DNA of 64,000 nt. Source: Silene conica. Its lineage: Eukaryota; Streptophyta; Magnoliopsida; Caryophyllales; Caryophyllaceae. The notes under the pieces were generated by a model. That model was not told where the DNA came from. It did no database searches and worked only from the letters and a program-made list of their open reading frames with translations. Each line of letters begins with the position of its first letter. Position 1 is the stretch's first letter. The stretch is taken from the NCBI GenBank assembly GCA_029255685.2, contig CM055317.2, forward strand, positions 75,505,460 to 75,569,459, in the 5' to 3' direction. This document shows, piece by piece, positions 25,101-36,532 of this stretch. The position numbers and the translations under genes are program-made.

Positions 25101-25133
25101 GTTGATGAGAGATTAGCAGTATATGATGTATAA
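16182..25133 (+). CDS. TMEM185-like multi-pass membrane RING protein, 14 exons
   Basis: A 478-aa membrane protein of the plant 'transmembrane Fragile-X-F-associated' (Tmemb_185A) family with a C-terminal RING, probably an E3 ubiquitin ligase; substrates are unknown. Exons, all GT-AG and in phase: 16182-16330, 17572-17662, 17778-17862, 17957-18041, 18876-18945, 19662-19731, 20481-20526, 20632-20881, 21288-21493, 21600-21674, 23667-23736, 23874-23954, 24862-24941, 25055-25133. The ATG at 16182 is the first in frame; a second follows directly. Hydrophobic segments include LFLLIFTFLLVYKL in exon 1 and MVFFVAATLFTMLKL in exon 6. Between them lies the conserved RALMPGDEE...DEAIWETLP. The RING reads CRVCFERE, LLPCRHRILC, CPVCRV with all expected ligands. 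The protein ends LAVYDV, as in relatives from memory (Arabidopsis At1g68820, about 468 aa). Introns 4, 11 and 12 hold inserted sequence. Confidence 0.93.
18128..18166. repeat. Short tandem repeat (acagacata)n in intron 4
   Basis: Four to five copies of a 9-bp unit acagacata/cggacatac in the intron of the RING protein gene. It is a simple minisatellite with no other signal. Confidence 0.8.
18195..18678. mobile_element. Intronic foldback element with about 70-bp arms
   Basis: The left arm (18195-18263) contains GCATGTTTAAATTGCC, TGTAGCTGTATATGAG and ATTGAGGTCCATCGTAG. The same words recur in order, inverted, in the right arm (18604-18678). The arms are about 340 bp apart inside intron 4. The structure would fold in the pre-mRNA. 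No clear target duplication was found, so it may be an inverted duplication and not a MITE. Confidence 0.65.
19388..19565. repeat. 20-bp direct repeat flanking 138 bp in intron 5
   Basis: The 20-mer gagtgtttagttgaccaatt occurs at 19388-19407 and again at 19546-19565. The enclosed sequence shows no terminal inverted repeats, poly-A or tRNA-like boxes, so it is not clearly a retroposon. It may be a short-homology duplication. Confidence 0.6.
21930..23360. mobile_element. Unclassified repeat-like insertion in intron 11
   Basis: Intron 11 (21675-23666) is about 2 kb, much longer than its neighbours, and its middle differs in composition (C- and CCC-rich on the plus strand). It includes a tandem duplication at 22899-23187. 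No coding domain or paired ends could be identified. It is probably a fragment of a transposon of a type I do not recognise. Confidence 0.4.
22899..23187. repeat. Tandem duplication, about 143-bp unit, two copies
   Basis: Both copies (22899-23040 and 23041-23187) share cgactcccgacctaaccggc, ggacaagggtcaca, caaccctcactaatctcccc and cttgttaggaatcaat in the same order, with small indels. It lies within the intron 11 insertion. Confidence 0.85.
24085..24150 (-). mobile_element. RTE/SINE-type 3' signature fragment in intron 12
   Basis: The words tcccaaaatgatttggggtg and gctaatgg match the 3' signature seen at 6799-7018 and 38515-38577. Only this short piece is recognisable, without a clear (TTG)n tail or target duplication. 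Confidence 0.45.
24258..24830 (+). other. Intronic ORFs of unknown origin in intron 12
   Basis: Two plus-strand frames, 24258-24632 (124 codons) and 24707-24830 in another frame, have protein-like composition. The first contains EHWDYKAKLF and THWDYIDTQI, which look like a short internal repeat, and ends QDQLLELYSIIW. The second has TNERYLSIWSGLIDWYSQRR. They sit in an intron of the RING gene, between exons 12 and 13. I read them as a degraded captured or retroposed coding sequence. I could not assign a family; a plant-mobile-domain-like origin is only a weak guess. Confidence 0.4.
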
Positions 25134-25654
25134 TTCGCTTACACTGTTGGCGTTCTATGTACAAAATCAGAAATAACAAAAACTGTATAAAGCAAGAATC
25201 CACACGGTCTTGCTTCAAGTGTGATTCTCACCAACATATTTTTCGTGGTGGTCACCGTTGCTCTTTCTTCGTCTTAACTAATTAAGTTAAGTTATGATCG
25301 AGCTGTTTAGTTTTCTTAAATCTTAAAGTTACGGTAGTTAAAAGATGTAAATATATTGTAGCGACACTAACAGGATTTCTGATTACAAGGTTAATGTCAA
25401 TGCATAGGTTTGTTTCATTGCTCCTTTTCGAGTGACTAATTTTTGTGTCACCGTTCCTACTTCCCTCCAAAGGCTGCGAGGTTCGGCTGTGTACGTCCAA
25501 CATAGGCGGAATTCTTGAGACACTGGGTAATGTTGCCATCCAAATTTCAAACAATGAAATGTTTACGTAAAAGCACCGTCTGAGCTTTAGGGCCTGAAGG
25601 TACGGTCCCCCTTTCGCTTTAAATTCCTTTATTTTGTTTGTATTATTTCTGTCT

Positions 25655-25840
25655 AGTAAGTCTTGCTTGCGACGGGTCACCATTTGTGACGGATATTTTG
25701 TGAGATAATGGATACAAAATGAGTTAGTGGAGAAAGGGGACCACATGAATAGTGTTGGAGAGAGAGAGAAAGTGGGTATTTTGTGAGAGGAAACGGTATC
25801 CGTCACAAACTTGCGACGGATAGTGCCGTTGCAAATAAGA
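25655..25840. mobile_element. Degenerate MITE with GCGACGG/CCGTCGC words
   Basis: The left end ttgcttgcgacggg and the right end gcgacggatagtgccgttgc flank AT-rich sequence with gtgacggata/tatccgtcac in inverted orientation. Related words occur at 46540-46680, 30715-30860 and 57005-57185, so this is a dispersed short family. Borders are approximate. Confidence 0.45.
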
Positions 25841-26009
25841 ATTTGTGATTTCTGTTTGGTTCTACTGACCAGGTTATTTAGAAAAATAACGGGTAAAATT
25901 GTCGTCAGTTGGCCCCCAAAATAGATAAATAGACTATAAATTTAGAACGTGGTTAATAATAAATAATTAAATTGCTTATTAATCACATAAAATAAACTTG
26001 AAGTAGATG

Positions 26010-26035
26010 TTTTTTTTTTTTTTTTTTTTTTTTTT
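26010..26035. repeat. Poly-T tract, 26 bases
   Basis: An uninterrupted T run between the convergent RING gene and the reductase gene. It may be the poly-A tail of a small minus-strand retroposon, but no flanking duplication is clear. Confidence 0.8.
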
Positions 26036-26248
26036 GACAACTACTTGAAATAGATGTTAGAATGGTGAAAAGTTGATCATATGCTTAATGATAAAATATA
26101 GCTTGTTTAATGTATTTTAAGTTTTAACTGCAGTAAACGGTTTCCGGGGAAATTAAGTTACACAATAAATTGATAAAATGATAATCGTTTACCCTAATCG
26201 AAACACCCTCTTATTTCTCGGCATAAACAAGTAAACACCATGATACGA

Positions 26249-28445
26249 TCAAGCAACGGACAATGTGAAAGTAAACGACTCCGACCTTGGCCTCTTGATC
26301 TCGTCATTAGCTGTGGCTTTCCCGGTCAGGACATGCCCCTCTATTATCATCGACATAAATTCATCAAAGCACTCGTCGATGGATCTAAATTGTATGTCGG
26401 GATACAGAGAAGTTGCTTCGAGATCGTTGGGTTTATCGAGTGCAAAATTTATTTGGCAACCTTGGATGAAAATATCATGGGTGAATGCTGCTACAATGCT
26501 CTCTGGAACCCTCATTTCTGTTAAAACACAGAGCACCGCATCGATTAGCCTTTAAGATGATTAATATTGTAGAATTACAGATTTTAGGTATAATTTCCCG
26601 GCACCTGCAATCCGGAAACAAATCTCGTAGAAAGAGGTATTTGGTGAACCTTTTCCGGGGAAGTGGTAAGGTGGATGAGTTATATCGTGATGTTTTGGTC
26701 TTGTCGAAGCTGAACCGTCTACCTAAACAAGTCGGTTTTAGTAAAGTGTAACGTACCATTAGCAGCATTAAGAAGATCTTCCTCAGTAACAATAACACGA
26801 GGAAGATTTCGCTCAAGTTTTTGCTCCCATAAAGTCGCAAGTTCGTTGATGCTGTAGAGATTTTTTGGTGGTCGGAAATGAACACATTTGTTGACAGTCC
26901 TCTTGTCGTTCATCACTTTTATTGTAAGCCGTCCGATATCTGACCCGGCGACAAAGTACGCTGCACTTATACAGTTACCCAAAACAGAGTTGATACAGAA
27001 AGGTAGGTAAATCATGAATGACAATGCTAATACAGAAAGGTAGCATACAGATTAGGTGGGATAGGGAAAACTGAAAAGTCGAAAACTATAAGCCCTGTTC
27101 TTTCTGGCTTAATTTCAGCCGCTCTCAATTTTGGTTTGTTGTATTCCGTTAAGTTTTATTTACGTTCAATCAATCATTTTCAATTAATCTCTTCACAAAA
27201 GTAACTTTTAATTCAACTAAATTTAGTTCATCCCAGTTTCACTCAATTTAGCTCAATTAAGCTCTAGTCCAATTTATTCAATTCAGCTCGTTTCAGCCAA
27301 AAAGAACAGGGCCTTTTGTTGAACTGTTGATTTCTTAGTCGATTGTGTTTTCTTCACATCCGTCCTTTTTTCTGAAAGACGATGTCCGTATCTTTATCGA
27401 TTTAATCCAAACGACAAAAGATCATTATCTACTTTTCTAGGTCGTCAACATCAATAAACCCGAAAACTAGGTGGTCGAGTTCTGCCTTGAACACGTAGAA
27501 AGCAAGGACGCGAGAAACAGACAAACCTTTGACATTTCCGTCACCATAAATATGGAAGTGATCCAAAGGAGGGAGAACATCAGCAGGGTGAGTGTTGTCA
27601 TGGTAAGGCCAAGCAGCGATAGAGTTGCAACAGACGTAAGTGTAGTCGATTCCAGCTTCCTCTATCGCTCTTCGAACTTGTCTCTTCTCGTTGTACATCT
27701 TCAGCCCTGGCTCTACTGGCTCTGCTCTGTCTATGTCATGCCCGAATTCTGATGGCAAAAACCTCTGTATTTTTCCGAAACAGGCAAAATAAATGACTGA
27801 GATGGAAACGGTATAAAACATATTTAATATTTATACATACCTTAACAGTTCCGACAGCTTTGATGGCGTTGATTAAGGTAAGTTGGTCTAAGATGCTTTC
27901 CCCTCCTACAGCTGATATCACTACTTCTATCTTATTATCTTCCAATATCTTCTCCATCAACCTCTGGTTCGTTATTGTTCCCTACGCATATACAAAGCGT
28001 TTTCATCTCTCATCGAGTCTCGATATTCTTTCTAAGTTAAAATAGGTTCTGACTCGAACATTTTAATGGTGTTCTCGTCTTATCGACACATTTTATCCTC
28101 TTTTCACCTCGATCGAGGTCATAATAATTATAGTATTTCTTCGAAAATAATCAAGAGTTACGACGTACAATAATCATAGAACGTTATGGTATAAAAAAAA
28201 GTTGGAAAGAAACGTACAGTTATGATAATGGCACCCTTCTTTTGAAGAGTTTGGATGGCTTGAGCCTTAGCCGTGGAAGCCGATAAACGGGACCGGACCA
28301 ATAGATAAGTCGGGTGGTCAGAGTCTAGGCAAGCTTCAGCAAGGAACCGGCCAATAAACCCTGTCGAACCCACAATCAATGTTCGATTTCCCAACATTTT
28401 CCCGGTCCTTGTCACGGTCGGGATTGGTTCATTTGAAACCGTCAT
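26249..28445 (-). CDS. LAR: Leucoanthocyanidin reductase-like, 5 exons
   Basis: An NADPH-dependent reductase of the PIP family (with isoflavone, pinoresinol-lariciresinol and phenylcoumaran reductases). LARs convert leucoanthocyanidins to flavan-3-ols, building blocks of proanthocyanidins, in the cytosol. Exons on the minus strand: 28445-28218, 27981-27841, 27764-27527, 26960-26757, 26517-26249. All junctions are GT-AG and in phase, giving 359 aa, normal for the family. The N-terminal nucleotide-binding motif reads GSTGFIG near residue 27. The three LAR signature motifs are present as RFLP (start of exon 3), VCCN (usual ICCN) and THD (exon 5). The fold is complete, including LPSEFGHDIDRAEPVEPG and HFRPPKNLYSINELATLWE. 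The C-terminal tail after DECFDEF is about 30 residues, shorter than in some LARs. A related PIP reductase with another substrate remains possible, but the motifs favour LAR. Confidence 0.9.
27091..27315. mobile_element. MITE with GCCCTGTTCTTT ends in reductase intron 3
   Basis: The left end is GCCCTGTTCTTTCTGGCTTA and the right end GCCAAAAAGAACAGGGC, a good inverted pair about 225 bp apart. It lies inside intron 3 of the reductase gene (26961-27526). It is the best-preserved of three copies in the window (others 4629-4856 and 56290-56500). Confidence 0.7.
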
Positions 28446-28524
28446 AAAATAAATGTTTTTGTATGTTTATTTTGTTTGAAAAAGTATGAGAAAATGAAGG
28501 CAACGTGGTTTGTTCAAGTAAAAA

Positions 28525-28545
28525 TATTTATATTTATAGAGACGT
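28525..28545 (-). promoter_or_regulatory. Probable TATA box of the reductase gene
   Basis: On the minus strand CTCTATAAATATAAATA lies about 90 bp upstream of the start codon at 28445, a normal distance for a plant TATA box with a short leader. A second, weaker TATAAATATT lies near 28572-28583. Confidence 0.5.
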
Positions 28546-28857
28546 TATTGTGAGATTTGTGTAGGAGTTTAGTAAATATTTATAGAGGTAGATTGTTTAC
28601 GTTTTTGTATTATTATTTTGTTTTTTCATTGTATATTGGTATGTTAATAAGTTAGGCAAAAAAAATTGCATTTGGAACTCTTGTGTAAACATCTGGCCGA
28701 AAAAATTGCGAGGATGTGTCACGGAAAAGAATGTCTAATTTAATGGCCGAAATTACATTTATTCTTTTTTGATTGCGCATCGAATTGACTTAGGTTAAAT
28801 CATGGTAATAATTCGCAATACCTTATCTTTTAAAATTCAACGATATATTTTTTAATT

Positions 28858-29687
28858 TAGTGGTGGAGCAAGATCGGGCTAGCGGAGTCGGTGGTCGCCC
28901 TTGTTGACATCTGAAAGTTTCAAAATTTTGGGTCTTTTTGTCAGAAACTAACTTACATTTATGCTCATTTGTGAACAACTACCTTACTTTATTTTTTTGG
29001 CTTTCAACTACCTTACATTTTATTTTATTTTGTTAACACATACCAAAAATAAGACTCATCATACCACTTCAGTCGAATTTTCAGCCACTTTAGTCGAATT
29101 TCTAGTCATATCCTGACTTTCTCACGGGTAAGACTTCAGATTTCCTTCTCAAATGAAAATGGTTATGACTACTACGTTTTACACAATGACAACGAGAGGG
29201 CGAGTGTGTATTGTAGACACATATGCAAGTGTCCTTGGGTAAAGGAGAGGAGAAAATTAGGGGAATGTACATGAAGTGAGAAAAAGAAGTGCACTCATAA
29301 GTTTCATGCCAAGAAGTATAGTAAAGATGAGACCTTCCAAATACGAAGTCTAAGACTACCTTATAACTATAGTTAGACTGACCACAACAACAAGTGTTCT
29401 TCCGTCTATTTTAGATGGAAATTTGAAGCCTTACACGTGAGAAAGTCATGGCATCACCAGAAATTCGATTAAAGTAGTCTGTGTCTTATTTTTTGTAGGT
29501 GTTAACAAATAAATAAAATAAAATGTAAGGTAGTTAAAAACCGAAAAAATAAAGTAAGGTAGATAGATGTAAGGTAGTTTCCAACAAAAAAACCCCGAAA
29601 CTTTTAGTTAAAAAATTTAGATTTTTTCGCGACTCCCTTGTATTATCCTTTCACCCCTGCTGACTTAAAATTTTAGCTCCACCACTA
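28858..29687. mobile_element. Outer TIR element with TAGTGGTGGAGC ends
   Basis: TAGTGGTGGAGC at 28858 and its complement GCTCCACCACTA ending at 29687 are inverted and enclose a second element (28930-29595). The end motif matches a widespread plant non-autonomous family. No target duplication is visible, so this copy is old. Confidence 0.5.
28930..29595. mobile_element. MULE-like element, 666 bp, long TIRs
   Basis: The ends start GGGTCTTTTTGTC and, inverted, GGGTTTTTTTGTTGG, with inverted similarity for roughly 200 bp on each side. The arms include repeated AACTACCTTAC words. The flanks caaaatttt (28921-28929) and cgaaacttt (29596-29604) match at 7 of 9 positions, consistent with an old 9-bp Mutator-type duplication. 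It is nested in the TAGTGGTGGAGC element and has no coding capacity. Confidence 0.6.
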
Positions 29688-31430
29688 CCTAATAAATTCT
29701 ACGTTAATCTATATCGTGACTTTGTTGAATATCCCGTCAACTTTGTTCACTAGTTCATCCATTTAACTTTTATGGTTACTTGTAGATTTGAATGGCTCAA
29801 TCCGTGTTATCCAGTCAGGTTGTATTGGATTAATGAAAGCTCAAGTCTTTGTGTCAAGCTGATATTGTCGGGGCAATTGTACATATCATAAAACCCTTAA
29901 ACAATAATGCCAGTATATGTTATGTAAATTTATACGAACCAGTTTCATAATTGGAATAAATGATGGTTTTTTTATGTCTCATTCTACTGAACTATGCCAA
30001 AAGATATATAGAGTTGACGCATCGAAGGCATAAAACTCAACTTTTGCCCATGCTAAAATTATACTAGTATTATTTGGCATTATTTAGTTTTAGAACAGTT
30101 TCTTTTAATTAAGGATGTTTATTTTAGTAACCTAAATAACCCGACTCATATCTAACCCGATATCCATACTCAAGAAACGAGTTTGACTCGACCTAACTTA
30201 ACCTAACTCAACGGCAATATTTATTGCTGTAAACTGATTATTATCCATAAATTACTTGATTAATTATAACAAACTCGAACTCAGAATAACCCTACCTAAA
30301 CATGACAAGCTCAAAATCAATCCGACCTGAAATGACCTGACCTGTTCGCCAAGTTTACTCATTTGTACGGATTTACCTATGCAGGTTTAGGTTTAACTTT
30401 AAATCCTAAGCTAAACTAACTTTCTAGGTTAGATGGGTATGCTTTAAAGATGAAACGGGTAGGTTAGGAGAATTTTTGGTGAAAATACACGCGGGATTCT
30501 TGGAGGAAGGGCAGATGAGCACAATCGTAGAGTGGTGTTACTCATTAAATTACATGCACCAATCAATTTAATTACCTCATTCAGACATATATACACATTC
30601 ATGCCCTCTCTTGCGTGGAATTCATAAATGATACTCGTGATAAACCTGATTTATTTCAATATATATAAAAGAGTATCTACAAATTTAACTAGATTGATAA
30701 GTTTTTTTTATTACGGGTATATCCGTCATAAACTTATGACTGCTTATCATTTATGTGGGTAGATAAGACAAAATAAGAGTGCTTAAGGAATTACCAATGA
30801 ATTGTTTTTATCTATCCAACCGAGTTTTATTTGTCCTGTTATAAGCTTGTGACGAATATTACTCATTACAAATCAAAATTTGTGTCACTAGATTGGAACT
30901 TGAAGGTGCCTACAATGATAAATACCGAAAAAGGAAAAAAAAATATGGAAGAGGATATTTATTGGGTTGCTTTTATCCAAGTTATGAGTGTTTATTTACC
31001 TTTTTTTTTTAAATTATCGCTAAAAAGAATTTCATAAAAAAATCAAATTTTTTGATAACGTACAAAATTAAAATAACCAAAAACTTGCAAATAACTATCT
31101 ATTATAATCAATCGTTGCAAATAATTTTGTACATAAAAGTTGTTATAAAAAACTTCTTAATTTTGAAAATTTGGTTCATTAATATAACGGAATTACTTTT
31201 TCACATACGGACTTTACTCTTTCACATACACTTTTTCATTAATTTTTCATATATTACCCTTTTCCTAAACCTAAACTACTTGATAATTTTTTTTCATAAA
31301 ATCAAATCTAATTGTTTAAAAACTTGAATAATTAGGGTTCAAAAAACAAATATGGATTAATTATTTACAGAGATGACAATCTTAAATAAGAGTAATTAAT
31401 TATTATAATTATAACAACTTAATTTGTAGG
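29688..31430. other. AT-rich intergenic, no gene seen
   Basis: No coding signal. Between 30120 and 30470 there are degenerate acccgac/gggtagg words in both orientations, possibly a decayed hAT MITE. Near 30715-30860 a 'ccgtcataaacttatgac' stretch resembles the short family at 25655-25840. Confidence 0.4.
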
Positions 31431-33796
31431 CAATCAATTATATGATCTGATGCCCATGCGGAAAGGCCAAAATTCCAATGACGAATTAGCAACATAAACT
31501 CATCGATTAATGAATTAATTATCGTAAATAAATTCTAAAGCAATTGCTTCAGCCATTATAGGCTATATTGATTGCAAGATTGGCTCCAACTTCGTCAAGA
31601 GGCTAAAGGGCATTTCCCAACGAAACCTAGTGATCTCGCTAACAACGCCGACTCTATATTCTTGCAATGTTTATGTGTCGGTGATGCTTACATCGCAATC
31701 GTCAAGAGTGAATGAGTCATCACAAAACCATGATATTGAGGTCGTGATTGGCCAAAGTGAGGTCGATCGATGTCTTGATTGATCGGAGGTTAAACAACAG
31801 TTGATAAACTGATCAACGAGGAATATGGAAAGACAATAGATGTGATTAATATGATCAACAGTTGAAAGGTTTTCATTAAAGGCTAAAAAGGTAACTAGGT
31901 GTTTCTCTTTTAATTGTGTCTATGCCAATTGATGTGATTAATATGATTTAATGATTGCTTGTATGATTAGTACGTGTTTGATTATTTATTATATCATGAA
32001 TTAGTTGTATTTCATATATTTATGTAAGTTTTATTATCTTAATTGTGAAGCATAATGCGTTTATAGTCGTTATGGGTGCCGTGTGCGCAACTAGGGTTCG
32101 CGAGGGAAACCCTAGAGGCATCAAGGCTAAAGGCCAAGAGTATTGCTCAGAGTTATAGTTGAAGTATGTGTAACCTTGAAAATATGATTCAAGGTTATAG
32201 CTGAAACTAGTACAACCTTGAGTACTACCCAAAGTTATGGCTGAAGAGTTATAACCTTGAGATATGACTCAAAGTTATGGCTGGAAGAGGTATAACCTTG
32301 ATAGTATAAATCAATTCAAGGTTATAGCTGAAGTTAATATAACCTTGAGTTACGAGTTAACGTTATAGCTGAGACTAACGTAAACCTGAGTTACGACTCA
32401 AAGTTATGGTTGGTGCTAGTATAACTTTAGGTCTGTGTCAAGGATGACTGATGTGACTATAACCTCAAGTCATACGTGAAAGTTATAGTCGAGGCTAGTG
32501 TAAGCTCACATCCCTTACTTATGTTATAGTTAAAGTTACTATAAGCTTGGTTGTTTATATTTGATTCACATGTTAAAGTTACTATAACTTTGGTTGTTTA
32601 TAATTGATTCACATGTTGAGTTGTGTTCAATGATTGTATAATATTGTGTTTGCATATGTCGTTGGATACTTCTATTCATTTGATATTAGGACAGTCTGTT
32701 ATGATGTTCTACTGGTTTGAGTCGTAATGTTATACACGCATGTTAGTACAGTCAGTTATACTTTGCATTGTTGTTTGCTAGTTTGAATAGATGACGGTAG
32801 TATCAGTTATATACTATCGGAATGAACTAACGTCGCCTATTGATGTGAGATTTATTTGGTCTATGTTCGGGAGTGGCCAGATTCATCAGTTATACGTTCT
32901 TGGTCCCGAGTGTCGTTCGTTGTACAATTATTGCATCGAGAGGTCTGGTCAGGTCTTAGGCACAAAGGCAATAGTGATGCGCTATACATAGTACCGTGGA
33001 GGCAGTGGTTATACGCTCCACACCGATGGACGCAGTGGTTATACGCTCCGTCAGCTAGAGGCAGTGGTTATACGCTCTAACAAGTTAGAGGCAGTGGTTA
33101 TACGGTCTAACGGGCGTTCGCCCTATTCGCTATGCTTTGATGATAGCTAATTTGTGCCTTCTGTTGTGATGGATTGCGTGTCGCCATATCCGCTCTGCTT
33201 TATTGCTAGCATTGTGCCTTACGTTACTGTGAGTCGTGAGTTACTTGAGTTGTAAGTGTTCATGGTCTAGTATATGTCCATTGGTTTCATTTGTCTGGTG
33301 GCGAGAATATCATGGTATGGTAAGTTTGCTTTCATGTCATGTTGAGTTGTATCCTCGCATGATTGTTGTAATATGTCTTCAAATGAAGGTAAGTTTTATT
33401 GGACTTTCATGAGTATAGATGATCTCGCATGTTTACTGGTTTTACATTTCAATTATTATTGATTGTTGGTTATATTCAAGTGTTGTAAACATGACTGGGA
33501 GAGCATCTAGTTACTCCCGATTGATTGTCGACCCCCCTTTTCAGGTTGTTCAGGTGGTCACTGTTTGGTTGATGCTTGCTTGGAGAGTGTGCGATGTGAG
33601 CTTAAAATTTTGTTTAGGACCTTTGCTTTAAGTTTTTAAGAACCTTTGAATAATGTATTAGTTTGGTTTTCGATATGAGTATCGATCCAGATTTAGGTAA
33701 GGTGTTTCCGCCACCTTAACCCAGTTATCATTGAGTTACACTTTGATATTCATTTATATTATGTTTTTCCTATATTTTATAATCCGGGTAGTTACA
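31431..33796 (+). repeat. Tandem-repeat mosaic, probably retrotransposon-derived
   Basis: Three arrays follow one another. At 32140-32620 there are about eight diverged units of 50-65 bp built on aaggttatagctgaag and tataaccttgag. At 32998-33115 there are four units of about 30 bp built on gaggcagtggttatacgctc. At 33118-33230 there is one 65-bp duplication (cgctatgctttgatgatagc-like). The block ends in CCGGGTAGTTACA at 33784-33796 after a 'ggtaaggtgtttccgcc' segment, which resembles the 3' end of a Ty3/gypsy LTR. No protein domain is visible. Confidence 0.5.
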
Positions 33797-35060
33797 GCGA
33801 CCAACAGCAAAAGAAAACAACTTAATTCATTAGCAGAAAGTAGTAACAATAAGAAACGTGCATTGACAGAGCAACCGAGAATGCAGTAGTAGCAGCGTAT
33901 AACAACCAACAACAATACGACACTAAACCAGCAGCGTTATGACAATAACCCAGCACCATTACAACAATAAACAACCATGTAACAATGGCAGATTAACAGC
34001 AGCAGTAACGACAACAACAGTGACGGAAAACCAGAACAGAAAACAACAGTTTCAAATGAAAGTAGCAGCAATACTAATGGAACGATGACAGTGGTACAAC
34101 AGCGGTATTCAGCCTTAAAACATGATTGAACAACAACAACGTTATACAAAAAGAATTTGCACACAATCCAACTCAGAACTTAAGATAAAACAACAAACTA
34201 CCAATTCTATCAACCCAAATCAGAAATTCAACATTCTAACATGATTATTATGTAAAATTTCAGATTATAAGTTACCCATAACTTATTAAACACCAAACCC
34301 ACATTTGATTCACATAAACAACAAGAACAACCCATGTCCACTTTGTTTATGACAACAGTCGAGTTTCCTCATCAAGGTTACCACTTTTCGCATTTAAAAC
34401 TCCAATTTATCGCAAAACCAAGCTTGAAATCGACCAAGACACATCCTAGAAACGACGGGGATGGCGAAAGAAAGAGAATGGCTTGAAAATTATTCGAAAC
34501 CGTTGAGAAACGAAGAAATGACGGCGATTTTAGTGAACTGTTTACATTGTATACAAATGGAGAAAGTAAGAGGATATGGTTGATATGTGAGGATGAGGAT
34601 GACTGATTATGAAATATCTTTTTATCTAAGAAATGGGTTTTGATTCGGAAAATTATTACATGAGTCGAGTTTGAGTCGGGTTTCATTTATGAGTCGGAAA
34701 TTGCTCAAATATCAGTAACACATTATTTTACAATTATTACAACTCGAAATAACAATTGAACATGTAAATTACATTTTACGAAATTACAGAATACGTTTAA
34801 TTTTTCCGAACGATAAAATTAAATCGTTAAAATATAATTATTTAATTAATTGAAATATCATTTACAAACTAAAAATGTCTTTAAAATGAAATATTTAAAT
34901 TCCTTAAATATAATTATGAAAATTCATGAAATATGAATTATTTTGAAATTAGGATTAAAATCAATAAAATTACAAGTCGGAAATTTCTTGAAATATAAAT
35001 TATTTCGAAATTACAATTAAAATCAATACGATTACGACTCCGAAATATAGGGGTGTTACA
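33797..35060 (-). mobile_element. Probable Ty3/gypsy LTR, minus orientation
   Basis: Reading the minus strand from 35060, the sequence starts TGTAACACCCCTATATTT, a typical start of plant chromovirus LTRs. An AT-rich stretch follows, then a leader-like CT-rich region (34400-34650). A CAA/CAG-rich low-complexity tract (33800-34150) fills the distal part. I could not pair it with a second LTR, and the distal border is uncertain. Confidence 0.4.
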
Positions 35061-35079
35061 TATACTAGTTGTCTCTCCT

Positions 35080-36210
35080 CTTTCAACGTTCTTCTTGGAC
35101 GGCCATGGATCGATCCACAATGTCAAAGCAGTAGCATCAACATACCATCAATGTGTCAAAGTCCCAACTGAATGGTGAGTAACAACCATTAAAGGAGAAA
35201 GCAGGTTAGCTCAAGATTGCTATACCGAGGCCTTGAAGTCTTTCAAGGCAGATAAGTCCCTCGCATAACAATTATCCTACCCTATTAAGAGGACCTACAG
35301 GACACCACCCAAGATGGAGACCGATCAGGTAATCTTGGATGAGCTATTATTTCCTGACATGTATATATGTCCTAGTAGGGTCCGATACTCCTGATTCAGT
35401 AAGATCTGCTCTAGTAGGTTTTCTTAAAAAGAAGTCTTCTAGTTTTGCTTGGTCTCATTTTGGATATGACAGGTATTAATGCTAATATTATTACTCATAA
35501 ACTAAATATTAACACATCTTTCAAGCCCGTGCAGCAAAAAAGAAGAAAATTTGCATCTGAAAGGAATGCCACAATCAATGAGGAAGTTCAGAAACTGTTG
35601 GGCATGGGCATGATCGGGGAAGTAATGTACCCTGAATGGCTAGCTAATGTGGTTGTGTTTCAAAGAAAAACGGAAAGTGGAGAGTTTGTGTAGACTACAC
35701 AGACCAGAATAAAGCTTGTCCAAAGGTTCCTTTCCCTCTTTTTCCACACATCTACGCCATGGTTATTGATGCAACATCAGGCCACAAAATGTTGGCTTTT
35801 ATAGATGCTTTAAATGGTTTCAACCAGATAAAGATGCACCTTGCTGATCAAGAGAGACCACATTCATCATTGAACGCCTTATATACTGTTATACAACAAT
35901 GCCCTTTGGACTGAAAAAGCGCAAAAACTACCTACCATAGCTTGGTCAATATGATGTTGAAAGAAGAGATTGGGGACACCATGAAATTACACATAGATGA
36001 CATGGTGGTCAAGCCTAAGAATTCCCAAGATTATGCCAAGCATCTTAAAGTAGCCTTCCAGATTATGGAGAGATACAACATGAAACTTAACCCTACAAAA
36101 TGCTATTTTGGAGTATTAGGAGGGAAGTTCATGGGTTACATGGTGACCAACAGAGAGATTGAGGCAAGCCCTGATCAGATATATTATATTTCTCTGCCGT
36201 TGCAATAAAA
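35080..36210 (+). pseudogene. Degenerate Ty3/gypsy polyprotein (protease end and RT)
   Basis: Fragments in several frames follow the order of a Ty3/gypsy pol gene. FNVLLGRPWID (near 35083) is the end of the aspartic protease. A stretch with KPVQQKRRKFASERN and EEVQKLLGMGMIGEV (35445-35690) is the start of reverse transcriptase, followed by VDYTDQNKACPK and FIDALNGFNQIKMH. The catalytic region then reads LHIDDMVVK (usually YVDDM) with MKLNPTKCYFGV (36060-36120). Spacing and wording resemble the Tat/Ogre/Retand lineage. Stops and frameshifts make it inactive. No integrase is seen; similarity ends near 36210. Confidence 0.85.
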
Positions 36211-36532
36211 GGTTCTTTCAGAAAATAAGAGTTTCAAATGAAGAACAAGCCAAAACTAGCAACTGTTGTTGCTATATATTGTTGTTGTTCTTGTTGCTGA
36301 TACGAGAATTATCTATAATTTGAGATTACAATCAAATCTACCTAATATACCTAATAGTATATGACAAAATCTACCAGATTACATATCATCGATATCTACC
36401 ACATTTCATATATGTTCTCAGTTAGGTTTATTTTCCTAATATGCCATTGTACTTTCAGTCAAGACTAGTATAAATGAATGCCTTACAATAAAAAGAATAA
36501 CAGGAAAGCATAACTCATTTTTATTCTCCACC

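Noticed and set aside
26475..27024. Overlapping minus- and plus-strand ORFs in the reductase region
   Set aside because: They read through introns or run antisense to exons 4-5 of the reductase gene; the spliced model explains the coding signal.
32140..33230. CRISPR-like array
   Set aside because: The units are contiguous and diverged without unique spacers of constant size, and the surroundings are plant nuclear DNA; these are ordinary tandem repeats.
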